DNA of 10,706 nucleotides. It comes from CBCXVS01 sp965178525. Lineage in GTDB: Bacteria; Tectomicrobia; Entotheonellia; Entotheonellales; Entotheonellaceae. Positions 1 through 6,814 of this stretch are shown here, piece after piece. The position numbers and the translations under genes were made by a program. Positions within the stretch are counted from its first letter, which is position 1, and each line of letters opens with the position of its first letter. The stretch is taken from positions 1-10,706 of the forward strand of contig CBCXVS010000268.1 in assembly GCA_965178525.1 (NCBI GenBank), read 5' to 3'. The notes under the pieces are model-generated. The model saw only the letters and a program-made list of their open reading frames with translations. It had not been told where the DNA came from and searched no databases.

Positions 1-2
1 AA

Positions 3-76
3 ATGGACTTTTGAATTGGGCTAACCTGTTGATCTACTTAACCCTCCGCCTATTCTGCCAGGGGAACTTCGGTCTA
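3..76 (+). repeat. Left copy of 74-bp terminal inverted repeat
   Basis: This segment matches the reverse complement of 10633-10706 at 72 of 74 positions by direct reading. The differences are T/C inside GGGCTAACC and T/A inside CGGTCTA; identity stops abruptly at 77. On the minus strand the repeat reads out of the CoA-transferase stop codon: the TAG at 74-76 is the last matching triplet, so the repeat abuts the gene without truncating it. In one frame it would encode PKFPWQNRRRVK followed by a stop, in both copies, so it could be the 3' tail of a mobile-element gene plus its end. It could equally be a MITE or other dispersed repeat. No transposase is complete in the window. Confidence 0.85.
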
Positions 77-1336
77 AATGACCTTGTTCTCCGCCAAGGT
101 AACCAGCTCTTGCGGGGAAAGCCCCAGCTCGCCACAGAAAATGTCCGCATTGTGCTCGCCGATGAGCGGCGCCCGCCGGGAGATGCGCCAGGGCGACGCG
201 TTGTAGATGGCGGCCTCACCCGGATAGACGAAGCGACGGCCCAGTTCCGGATGCGCCACCTCCTTCCAGAAGTCCCGATCGTGCAAATGGTCATCGTCTA
301 AGAGCGCCTCAGCGGGGCGGACTGCCCCCCAGGTGAAACCCCGCTCTTGGGCGGCATGGTAGACCTCTTCCGCCGGGAGATTGGCGATGAAGTTGGCCAC
401 CAGATCATCGATGATATGAGCGGTATTGGCTTCGATCACCTCGGGATTCTCGTACTTGGGGTCTTTCAGATCGCCGGCCATGCCGTAACTGTCCAGCATC
501 TCGGCCAGGTTTTTGACAAACCTGGGGTTGAGTCGGCCCGCCACCAACGCGAGGACATACTGGCCATCTTTGCTGCGAAACTGCGTGCGGGGCGTGGCGG
601 CGGCGGCGTGGTGGCGTCCGGTCTGTCGTATCACGACCTCATTCCGGTAAAGATAGGTCGGCACCGCAGCCTCGGTGGTGAGGGCGCAGGCATCGTGTAC
701 CGAGGCGTCGATATATTGCCCACGACCCGCAACGGTGCGGTAGACGAGGGCTGCCAGGATCGCCATGTAGGCATAGTGGCTGCCCATGTGCCAGGCATTG
801 CCGCCACCGGGGGCGATCGGCGGTGCGTCCGGCACGTCCCGTTCATCGTAGCCGCAAGACGCCATCTGTCCGCCTGCCGCCATGTGTAGGAGGTCTGAGG
901 TCGCGTAGTCCCGCCAGGGCCCTGTCTGGCCGAAAGGCGTGAGGGCGCACATAATGAGCCTGGGATTCTGTGTATTGAGGTTCGTGTAATCGAGCCCCAG
1001 GGCGCTCAAATAGCCCGGGGCAAAGGTCTCCAGGATGACGTCTGCTCCCGAGGCCAGACGGCGGAAGAGGCGCCGCCCATCCGCCGTTTCCAGGTTGAGG
1101 GTGATACCTCGCTTAGACGTGTTGTAGTGCCAGAAGGACAGGCTTCGCTCCGGATGGGGGATGTCGTTGAGGAATGGCCCCACGGTGCGGGTGATGGCGC
1201 CACCTGGAGGCTCAATCTTGATGACGTCGGCCCCCAAATCGCCCATCAGCTTACCGCAGAACTGGCCTTTTTCGTCCGTCAGTTCTAATACTCTCAGGTT
1301 CGCCAAGGGGCCAGGCAGGGGATGGGCATCGGTCAT
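74..1336 (-). CDS. Family III (CaiB/BaiF) CoA-transferase, non-catalytic-type subunit
   Basis: 420 residues, the usual length for the family. Seen: LRVLELT near 14, LGADVIKIEPPGG at 34-46, FGQTGPW at 135-141 and AALVYR at 195-200 followed by GRGQYID, in family order. Hand alignment to formyl-CoA transferase puts W182 (or A181) where the catalytic aspartate should be, so this chain probably cannot form the acyl-aspartate anhydride alone. The start at 1336 is chosen because its ATG overlaps the upstream TGA (ATGA) and GGAGGA lies at 1346-1351, nine bases away; an in-frame ATG at 1384 has no such support. Last gene of the FAH/CoA-transferase operon and presumably translationally coupled to the gene before it. 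Together the two resemble heteromeric transferases such as BbsE/BbsF (benzylsuccinate) or SmtA/SmtB (malate). The N-terminal half of the fused protein at 3973 is its paralogue. Family is clear; substrate is unknown. Confidence 0.9.
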   Translation of the reverse strand: MTDAHPLPGPLANLRVLELTDEKGQFCGKLMGDLGADVIKIEPPGGAITRTVGPFLNDIPHPERSLSFWHYNTSKRGITLNLETADGRRLFRRLASGADVILETFAPGYLSALGLDYTNLNTQNPRLIMCALTPFGQTGPWRDYATSDLLHMAAGGQMASCGYDERDVPDAPPIAPGGGNAWHMGSHYAYMAILAALVYRTVAGRGQYIDASVHDACALTTEAAVPTYLYRNEVVIRQTGRHHAAAATPRTQFRSKDGQYVLALVAGRLNPRFVKNLAEMLDSYGMAGDLKDPKYENPEVIEANTAHIIDDLVANFIANLPAEEVYHAAQERGFTWGAVRPAEALLDDDHLHDRDFWKEVAHPELGRRFVYPGEAAIYNASPWRISRRAPLIGEHNADIFCGELGLSPQELVTLAENKVI

Positions 1337-2682
1337 GTCAGTATGTCCTCCATGTATGGATAGCGTTCCCAGGTCTTGGGCCAAAAAGTACCGTCCTCAT
1401 AACCCGCCAGCAATTCCTCGTGGCTAAACCCCAGCAGACCTTCCACAATCTCTCGGGTGTGTTGGCCGATCAGCGGGCTGGGGCGGCGATTCGACGCCGG
1501 GGTCTCAGAGAGCTTGTACGGCGCATTTTGCATTTTCCGGATGCCTAGCGCCCCATGCTCGACTTCCAGATACATCTGCCGGTGGCGAAGCTGGGGATCA
1601 TGCTCCACCCGGTCCTCGGAACTCTGCACCGGCATGGCCCGCACGCCAGCGGCCTGGCAGGTGTCCGTCAGCTCGTATTTGTCTCGGGTCAGCGTCCACG
1701 CTTCAATACCCTGGTCGAGGTCGTCTTGGTGCTGCAAGCGTCCCGCTAGCGTGGCGAATTTGGGCGAGGTGACCCATGCTCGATGGCCCATCACCTGCAC
1801 CAGCCGCTGCCACTCGTCGTTGGAATGGCAGACGATTACGCACCAATCGTTGTAGCTGCCGGGATGGGTGCGGTAGGCGTTGTGGGGGGCGGCGGTGGGG
1901 CCACGGTAGTTGTTCACCAAGGGCGTGCCGGGCCAGTGCGCCCGGTTTCCCGGAGGATAACCCTCCCGGTGCGACGGCCGCCCGTTGACGGTAAAATCCA
2001 ACAGAGCAGGGCCGTTGAGGGTCACACTAGTAATCATCTGAGACTGGTCGATATGCTGACCTTGCCCCGTCATATTGCGGTGATAGAGACCCGTGAGCGC
2101 ACACATGGCGCCGTACATGCCGCCGGTGTCGTCCATGTATGACCAGCCCCATCCTGCTGGGGGTTGCTCCGGCAGACCGGACAGGACCGTCAACCCGGAG
2201 ACGGCTTGGGCCACGGGACCAAAGGTGGTGTAGTGGTGGTTCCGCCCGGTGTGGCCATACCCTGACATCGAGACATAGATGATGTCGGGCTTCACCTTAC
2301 ATAGCTCCTCATAGCCCAAGCCCCACCTGTGCAACACCCGAGAGCTGAAGTTCTCGATGACGATATCGGAGATAGAGATGAGGCGTTTGATGATGTCCAT
2401 GCCCTTTGGGGTGCGCACATTGAGGCTGAGGCTAAGCTTGTTGGCGTTGGTGTCGTTAAAGTTGCCGGAGGTATTGAGATTGACCTCGGCGTCCTGGGGT
2501 GTGGTATTGGTGCCCGACCTGCCCCGTTCACTTTCCGGCCATTCTACCTTGATAATCTCAGCCCCCAGCGCCCCCAGCCAGCGCGTGGCCCATGGTCCCG
2601 CCCGCACCCAACTAAAGTCCACCACACGGATTCCGTCGAGAGCTCGCGGCAAGTTGTCTTCTGCGTCTCGGGATAGCGGCAT
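1333..2682 (-). CDS. Family III (CaiB/BaiF) CoA-transferase, catalytic-type subunit
   Basis: 449 residues. Transfers CoA between a CoA thioester and a carboxylic acid; expected in the cytoplasm as an interlocked dimer. Seen: IRVVDFSWVRAGPW at 18-31, LGAEIIKVEWPES at 39-51, SLSLNVRTPKG at 84-94, SGYGHTG at 140-146, GWSYMDDTGG at 179-188, HRNMTGQGQHIDQSQ at 201-215. D184 aligns with the acyl-aspartate of formyl-CoA transferase. The start at 2682 has AAGGAGG at 2691-2697 with eight bases between; in-frame ATGs at 2700, 2703 and 2712 overlap or precede that site and are unlikely. Its TGA overlaps the ATG of the next CoA-transferase gene, so the two chains are probably made in equal amounts and form a heteromer. 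The tail after about 430 (GTFWPKTWERYPYMEDILT) runs past the usual family end. The C-terminal half of the fused protein at 3973 is its paralogue. Substrate unknown. Confidence 0.92.
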   Translation of the reverse strand: MPLSRDAEDNLPRALDGIRVVDFSWVRAGPWATRWLGALGAEIIKVEWPESERGRSGTNTTPQDAEVNLNTSGNFNDTNANKLSLSLNVRTPKGMDIIKRLISISDIVIENFSSRVLHRWGLGYEELCKVKPDIIYVSMSGYGHTGRNHHYTTFGPVAQAVSGLTVLSGLPEQPPAGWGWSYMDDTGGMYGAMCALTGLYHRNMTGQGQHIDQSQMITSVTLNGPALLDFTVNGRPSHREGYPPGNRAHWPGTPLVNNYRGPTAAPHNAYRTHPGSYNDWCVIVCHSNDEWQRLVQVMGHRAWVTSPKFATLAGRLQHQDDLDQGIEAWTLTRDKYELTDTCQAAGVRAMPVQSSEDRVEHDPQLRHRQMYLEVEHGALGIRKMQNAPYKLSETPASNRRPSPLIGQHTREIVEGLLGFSHEELLAGYEDGTFWPKTWERYPYMEDILT

Positions 2683-2690
2683 GGCGCCCT

Positions 2691-2697
2691 CCTCCTT
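2691..2697 (-). promoter_or_regulatory. Shine-Dalgarno site deciding the start of the catalytic subunit
   Basis: Minus-strand AAGGAGG, eight bases before the ATG at 2682. It selects this start over the in-frame ATGs at 2700-2712, which lie upstream of the site. Confidence 0.75.
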
Positions 2698-2805
2698 CAT
2701 CATCGGTTGCAATCGTCAAGGCTGCGGCGAGGCGGCATCCTGGCCGCCGTCGTCGAATGCGGGTGAGGCCGCTATCATCGACGCCCGCCACAGCCTGCTC
2801 TGGCG

Positions 2806-3735
2806 TTACGCCGGGGCGTATTTCCCCTCGCGTTGCGGTGTTGGACTCTCGTGCCCTTGCTCCTGCCGATCCAGCCGCGTCTCCCGAGCCCAGGTGCGTT
2901 TCAAATCGTCTTGCACGTGCACCCGCAGCCGGCCCAATCCCGCCATTTCCAACTCGATTCGATCCCCGTTTTGGAAGGCGCTCAGGCCGCGGTGGTTGGT
3001 CCCGGTGGCGATGACATCGCCCGGCTCCAAGTCATGGATAGAGGTGATCCACGAGATCACCCGAGGAATCTTGTGCGCCATATCGTCGGTATTGTAATTT
3101 TGCTTCAGGTCGCCATTGACCCAGAGCTTGACCTGGAGATTCTGCGGGTCGGACACCTCGTCGGCCGTCACCAAATAGGGGCCCATAGGGGCGAACGTGT
3201 CCCTGGCCTTCATCTGATAAAACGTATTGCCGCCGGGCTGCAAGCCCCGAGCCGACCCATCGATGAAGTTCAGATAACCGAAGATGTAATCCATGGCCTC
3301 TGCTTCACTCACATGCGAGGCGTGTTTGCCAATCACCAGGGCCAGCTCCGCCTCCCCCTCGAAAATGGTGGCGGGGATATCGGGCAACACCAGGGTATCG
3401 CCATCGCCAATGACGGCATTGGGCGACTTCTGAAACGCATTGATCGGCGCTGGCTCGCTGCGGGTGCCGTCCTCCATGTAATTCACCGCCATGCAGATAA
3501 TATTGTAGGGCTTGGGCAGAGGGGGCCGAAGCCGCACTTGGCTGAGCGGCGTCGTTACGCCTTGGCCGGCCGCCTTCTCCAGGCGCCCCTGATAGTCGGC
3601 AAAGCGCTCGATCAGTCCACTGATCAAGTTGTGAGGCCCCGTGTGCGGGATGTCCTGCACCACCTCCGACACGTCTACCACGGCGTCACCCTTCAGCACG
3701 CCCAGTTTGAAGTCGTCGAAAAACAGTAGCTTCAT
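2806..3735 (-). CDS. Fumarylacetoacetate hydrolase (FAH) superfamily protein
   Basis: 309 residues. The superfamily uses Mg2+ or Mn2+ to hydrolyse, isomerise or decarboxylate oxo- and enol-acids in catabolic pathways. Seen: an N-terminal cap to about 70, then the catalytic fold with NIICMAVNY at 78-86, EGEAELALVIGK at 126-137, GYLNFIDGSARG at 153-164, ARDTFAPMGPYLVT at 177-190 and LEPGDVIATGT at 236-246. Likely metal ligands are E128, E130 and D159. The usual NDVSARD motif reads IDGSARG, so the aspartate after SAR is lost while the metal-binding aspartate is kept. A polar tail from about 280 extends past the domain. AGGAG at 3742-3746, six bases before the ATG, supports the start. First gene of a minus-strand operon; 123 bases separate it from the CoA-transferase genes, suggesting one pathway. 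Exact reaction unknown. Confidence 0.88.
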   Translation of the reverse strand: MKLLFFDDFKLGVLKGDAVVDVSEVVQDIPHTGPHNLISGLIERFADYQGRLEKAAGQGVTTPLSQVRLRPPLPKPYNIICMAVNYMEDGTRSEPAPINAFQKSPNAVIGDGDTLVLPDIPATIFEGEAELALVIGKHASHVSEAEAMDYIFGYLNFIDGSARGLQPGGNTFYQMKARDTFAPMGPYLVTADEVSDPQNLQVKLWVNGDLKQNYNTDDMAHKIPRVISWITSIHDLEPGDVIATGTNHRGLSAFQNGDRIELEMAGLGRLRVHVQDDLKRTWARETRLDRQEQGHESPTPQREGKYAPA

Positions 3736-3754
3736 GACCCTCTCCTATACATTT

Positions 3755-3767
3755 GCGTGAGACACGC
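3755..3767. promoter_or_regulatory. Small inverted repeat, possible operator
   Basis: GCGTG-AGA-CACGC, five-base perfect arms with a three-base spacer, 20 bases upstream of the FAH start codon and just before its ribosome binding site. The position would suit a repressor or a leader hairpin. It is short enough to arise by chance. Confidence 0.25.
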
Positions 3768-3866
3768 TGAACCACGAATCCCCTCGGTCCGCGCCGGTAC
3801 ACGCGTGCCTGTGCAGATCCCAGCGATACTGCGCATCTTATCGTGGCGTCTACTGACGATGCAAGT

Positions 3867-3907
3867 CCGTGTCGACATCGGGCGCTGTCTGCTCCGGGTG
3901 GACATCG
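3867..3907. repeat. Pair of 14-bp direct repeats in the divergent promoter region
   Basis: CCGTGTCGACATCG at 3867-3880 and CCGGGTGGACATCG at 3894-3907 agree at 12 of 14 positions, offset by 27 bases. They lie upstream of the candidate promoter of the fused gene and could be a tandem binding site for a shared regulator. No regulator gene is in the window. Confidence 0.35.
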
Positions 3908-3919
3908 AAAAAAAATCCG

Positions 3920-3947
3920 TTACACTGCTCTCCCAATTGGATACGAT
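3920..3947 (+). promoter_or_regulatory. Weak candidate sigma70-type promoter for the fused CoA-transferase
   Basis: TTACAC at 3920-3925, a 16-base spacer and TACGAT at 3942-3947, just after a run of eight A residues. Transcription would start near 3954, leaving a leader of about 20 bases before the ATG at 3973. Both boxes are imperfect, so this rests mainly on position. Confidence 0.3.
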
Positions 3948-3972
3948 CCGTTTCTAAGATTGGAGGGCAATC

Positions 3973-6582
3973 ATGGCCGCACAGGACGAGCGTTCGACAC
4001 ACCGCAACACCGCCCCCACTCAGGGAGCGCTCACCGGCCTTCGCGTCATCGAACTGGCCGACGAGCAGGCGGAGTATTGTGGGCTGGTACTAGCCGGTTT
4101 GGGCGCCGAGGTGATCAAAGTGGAGCCGCCCGGTGGCAGTCCCACGCGCTGCATCGGTCCCTTCTATGAAGACCGCGCCGACCCGGAGCGCTCCCTGTTC
4201 TTCTGGCAGTACAATCGTGGCAAGCGCTCGATCATGCTCGACCTACGCCAAAAGGAAGATCAAGACCAATTGCGCGCGCTCATCGCCACGGCCGACGTAT
4301 TGCTAGAGTCCACGCCCAAGGGCGAGCTTGACGGGGTCGGGCTGGGGGCGGACACGTTGCTCCAGCAGTTTCCCGCCCTGATTACGGCGCGCCTGTCCCC
4401 CTTCGGCGATCATGGCCCCTGGTCTGACTTCAAAGCCTCAGACCTGGTGCACCTGGCACTGGGAGGCGTGGTGATGAATTGCGGCTACGATCCGGCCCCT
4501 GACGGAACGTACGATCTGCCGCCGATCGCCCCGCAGATGTGGCACGCCTACCACATCTCAGGTGAGCAGCTCACCATGGGTATCATCGCGGCGCTGCTCT
4601 ATCGCTGGCGCACGGGCAAGGGACAGCGCCTGTCATGCGCCATTCACGAGGCGGTGGCGAAGTGCACCGAAGTCGACCTCATGTCGTGGGTGATGCGGCG
4701 CGCTCCGGTATTGCGCCAAACCTGCCGTCATGCGCGCGAAACGGTCTCGCCGTTTCCGTCCATCGTGCATACGAAGGATGGTCGTTGGGTGATGGCGAAT
4801 TTGGGCACGCGCCCCGGCGACGTCGCCCGGCTCACTGACTTGCTCGAACGCTACGGCATGACGGCCGATCTCAACGCCGAGCAAAGCGCCGCGCCGCAAG
4901 GGGGACGGTTCATTCCAGGCACCGCGCCTGAGACGGCGGCCCAAGGCCCGCACCCGATGGAAGCCGTGCAGCGCTTCGTGCGGTCTTTCACCTACGAGAA
5001 CATCCCGTGGCGCGAGGCCCAAGAGGCGGGCATGCTCTGGGCGCCGCTGCGCAAGCCACATGAGAACGCCCTCGATCCGCATTGGCTCGCGCGCCAAAGT
5101 TGCACCGACATCGAACACCCCGAATGGGGCCGCTCGTTCCGCTACGCCACGAGCAAATGGCTCGCGACGGCCGCCTCCTGGTCGGTTGGCCGGCGGGCAC
5201 CGCGGTTGCACGAGGATGCGGCAATCGTGAACACGCCGCCTCATCGCGACCTCCCGGCGGTCCATCGCGCGCTGCCCGAGCCGACGCCTGAATCACTCTC
5301 GCCCCGCGGCAAACCGTTTCCCCTGCGTGGCATCCGCATCCTGGACTTCACTTGGTTCCTGGCCTCCGCTGGCGGCACGCGATTTCTGAGCGCCTTTGGC
5401 GCCGAGAGTATCAAAGTCGAACTCAAGACCCACCCGGATACCCGCATGGCCGCCATGGCCCCGGTTGGCGGCCGCGCCGCCCGCGAACAGGCCACGGCGC
5501 CGCTGCCTGCCGTGACCGACGCCGACATGGGCGGGCAATTCAACAACAAAAATCCTGGCAAGCGCGGTATCTCGCTGAATGTCCGGCACCCGAAGGGCCT
5601 GGAGATCGCCAAGCGTCTGGTGGCCATGTCCGACATCGTCGCCGAAGGCTTTTCGCCGGGCGTCTTGGACAGTTGGGGTCTGGGGTACGAGACGCTACGC
5701 GCCATCAAGCCCGACATCATCTATGCCCAACAGTCCGGCATGGGGGCTCAGGGCGCCTACGGCCGTTTTCGCACCGTGGGTCCGATTGCGAACTCCTTTT
5801 CGGGCTTGTCTGAGATGTCGGGGCTTCCCGAGCCCGCCATGCCGGTGGGTTGGGGCTACTCCTACCTGGACTGGATGGGGGCGTACAGTTTTGCCCTGGC
5901 CATGCTCAGCGCCCTCTTTCATCGGGAGCGTATGGGCGAAGGGCAGTGGATTGACGCCTCGCAGTCCGAAGTCGGCCTCTTCATCAATGGCACGACCATT
6001 CTCGACTGGTCGGCCAACGGGCGGATGTGGTCGCGATACGGCAACCGCTCCCCGTACAAACCGGCGGCGCCCCATGGCGTTTATCCCTGCGCCGGGGAGG
6101 ATCGTTGGCTCGCCATCGCCTGCTTCACGGAGGCCGAATGGCGCGCCCTGACGACCGTCGCGGGGCACCCCGAGTGGGCCTCAGACGCCCCATTTCAAGA
6201 CCTCGCCGGGCGTCTGGCACACCAGGATGCCCTCGATGCCCTAGTCAGCGGGTGGACGCAATCCCTCGATGCCTATGAGGCGATGTACCGCCTGCAGCAG
6301 GCCGGCGTGCCGGCTGGGGTCTGTCAGACGGCAGGGGACCGCTGCGATCATGACCCGCAATTGGCGGCTCTCGAATGGCTGACGGAGGTGACGGGCACAA
6401 AGATTGGCCGGTGGCCCATCGCCGAGGTGCCGGTGAAGTTGAGTGAGAGCCCGGCCTACATCGGGGGCCGCATCGACCGTGGCGCGCCCTGTTATGGCGA
6501 GGACAATCACTACGTGTATGGCGAGCTGCTGGGGATGTCGTCCCGAGAGATTAATGAGTTGGCCGAAGAGGGGGTGATCTGA
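3973..6582 (+). CDS. Fused two-domain family III CoA-transferase
   Basis: 869 residues, about twice the family length: two complete CaiB/BaiF domains joined by a proline-rich linker near 421-450. Domain 1 (about 18-420): GLGAEVIKVEPPGG at 42-55, PERSLFFWQYN at 71-81, SPFGDHGPW at 142-150, PPIAP at 183-187, AALLYRWRTGKGQ at 206-218. Domain 2 (about 448-869): LRGIRILDFTW at 451-461, SLNVRHPKG at 534-542, GWGYSYLDWMG at 626-636, GEGQWIDASQSE at 655-666. The expected catalytic aspartate is D633 in domain 2; the matching place in domain 1 is Y193, so domain 1 looks structural. Domain 1 pairs with the protein at 74-1336 and domain 2 with that at 1333-2682, the reverse of the operon order. GGAGGG at 3962-3967, five bases before the ATG, supports the start. 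It probably folds as a covalent heterodimer. Substrate unknown, perhaps related to that of the divergent pair. Confidence 0.92.
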   Translation: MAAQDERSTHRNTAPTQGALTGLRVIELADEQAEYCGLVLAGLGAEVIKVEPPGGSPTRCIGPFYEDRADPERSLFFWQYNRGKRSIMLDLRQKEDQDQLRALIATADVLLESTPKGELDGVGLGADTLLQQFPALITARLSPFGDHGPWSDFKASDLVHLALGGVVMNCGYDPAPDGTYDLPPIAPQMWHAYHISGEQLTMGIIAALLYRWRTGKGQRLSCAIHEAVAKCTEVDLMSWVMRRAPVLRQTCRHARETVSPFPSIVHTKDGRWVMANLGTRPGDVARLTDLLERYGMTADLNAEQSAAPQGGRFIPGTAPETAAQGPHPMEAVQRFVRSFTYENIPWREAQEAGMLWAPLRKPHENALDPHWLARQSCTDIEHPEWGRSFRYATSKWLATAASWSVGRRAPRLHEDAAIVNTPPHRDLPAVHRALPEPTPESLSPRGKPFPLRGIRILDFTWFLASAGGTRFLSAFGAESIKVELKTHPDTRMAAMAPVGGRAAREQATAPLPAVTDADMGGQFNNKNPGKRGISLNVRHPKGLEIAKRLVAMSDIVAEGFSPGVLDSWGLGYETLRAIKPDIIYAQQSGMGAQGAYGRFRTVGPIANSFSGLSEMSGLPEPAMPVGWGYSYLDWMGAYSFALAMLSALFHRERMGEGQWIDASQSEVGLFINGTTILDWSANGRMWSRYGNRSPYKPAAPHGVYPCAGEDRWLAIACFTEAEWRALTTVAGHPEWASDAPFQDLAGRLAHQDALDALVSGWTQSLDAYEAMYRLQQAGVPAGVCQTAGDRCDHDPQLAALEWLTEVTGTKIGRWPIAEVPVKLSESPAYIGGRIDRGAPCYGEDNHYVYGELLGMSSREINELAEEGVI

Positions 6583-6700
6583 ACCAAACCGGTCAGCATG
6601 TTAAAGTCCCCGATGCCAACCGGTGCGCCTTGCTATGTTGGGTATCGATTTGCTTGGACTTGACGCGAGGGGCGCTCAGTCAGTAGGACCCCAATAGTGG

Positions 6701-6775
6701 AAGGGGGCAGGTCTTGACTTTATACATCTAGAATCTATATCCCTGACAAAGTGCAATGTCAAGATCTGACCCCTT
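6701..6775. mobile_element. 75-bp MITE/REP-like element with 18-bp terminal inverted repeats
   Basis: The ends read AAGGGGGCAGGTCTTGAC (6701-6718) and GTCAAGATCTGACCCCTT (6758-6775). The second reverse-complemented matches the first at 16 of 18 positions. The 39-base core includes TCTAGAATCTATATCC. Terminal repeats with no coding capacity are the shape of a MITE, and I recall similar GGGGTCAG-TCTTGAC ends on non-autonomous elements in environmental bacteria, though I cannot confirm the family. It lies 39 bases beyond the GRAS stop codon. A partial second copy of its left part is at 8148-8189. Confidence 0.7.
6708..6749 (+). repeat. Left member of the direct repeat flanking the GRAS gene
   Basis: Matches 8148-8189 at 35 of 42 positions in the same orientation; both contain CTCTAGAATCTA or a one-base variant and end in TGACAA. 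This copy is the left part of the complete MITE-like element. The pair brackets the GRAS gene and its upstream control region. Confidence 0.7.
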
Positions 6776-6814
6776 CAGACCGGGAGCGGTGTCGGCGGGG
6801 CCTCCCTCCCCCAC

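Larger units (their letters stand above)
3736..3972. promoter_or_regulatory. Divergent promoter region between the two CoA-transferase units
   Basis: 237 bases without a credible gene, between two divergently read units that encode paralogous enzymes. It should hold promoters for both. Visible elements are a weak plus-strand promoter candidate, a 14-bp direct repeat pair and a small inverted repeat beside the FAH start. A 66-codon open frame at 3757-3957 has no ribosome binding site or family resemblance and is not called. No convincing minus-strand promoter was found. Confidence 0.55.
6583..6814. other. Convergent gap between the fused transferase and the GRAS gene
   Basis: 232 bases without a gene. 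The first 118 show no gene-like frame; ACCGGT appears twice there, but no stem-loop with a T tract could be found as a terminator. The rest holds the MITE-like element, whose hairpin could stop transcription from both sides. Confidence 0.5.

Noticed and set aside
11..301. 96-codon plus-strand frame starting in the left terminal repeat
   Set aside because: It runs from the repeat into the antisense strand of the CoA-transferase; the shared N-terminal residues in both repeat copies only reflect the repeat itself.
1337..1384. Upstream ATG extension (16 residues) of the partner CoA-transferase
   Set aside because: It would overlap the upstream gene by 52 bases, whereas the ATG at 1336 gives an ATGA overlap with a well-spaced GGAGGA.
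2833..3729. 298-codon plus-strand open frame opposite the FAH gene
   Set aside because: It lies wholly antisense to a gene with clear family motifs; its product has no recognisable domain. Long antisense frames are expected in GC-rich genes.
4633..5265. 210-codon minus-strand open frame inside the fused transferase
   Set aside because: Arginine-rich shadow of the real frame, without a ribosome binding site or motif.
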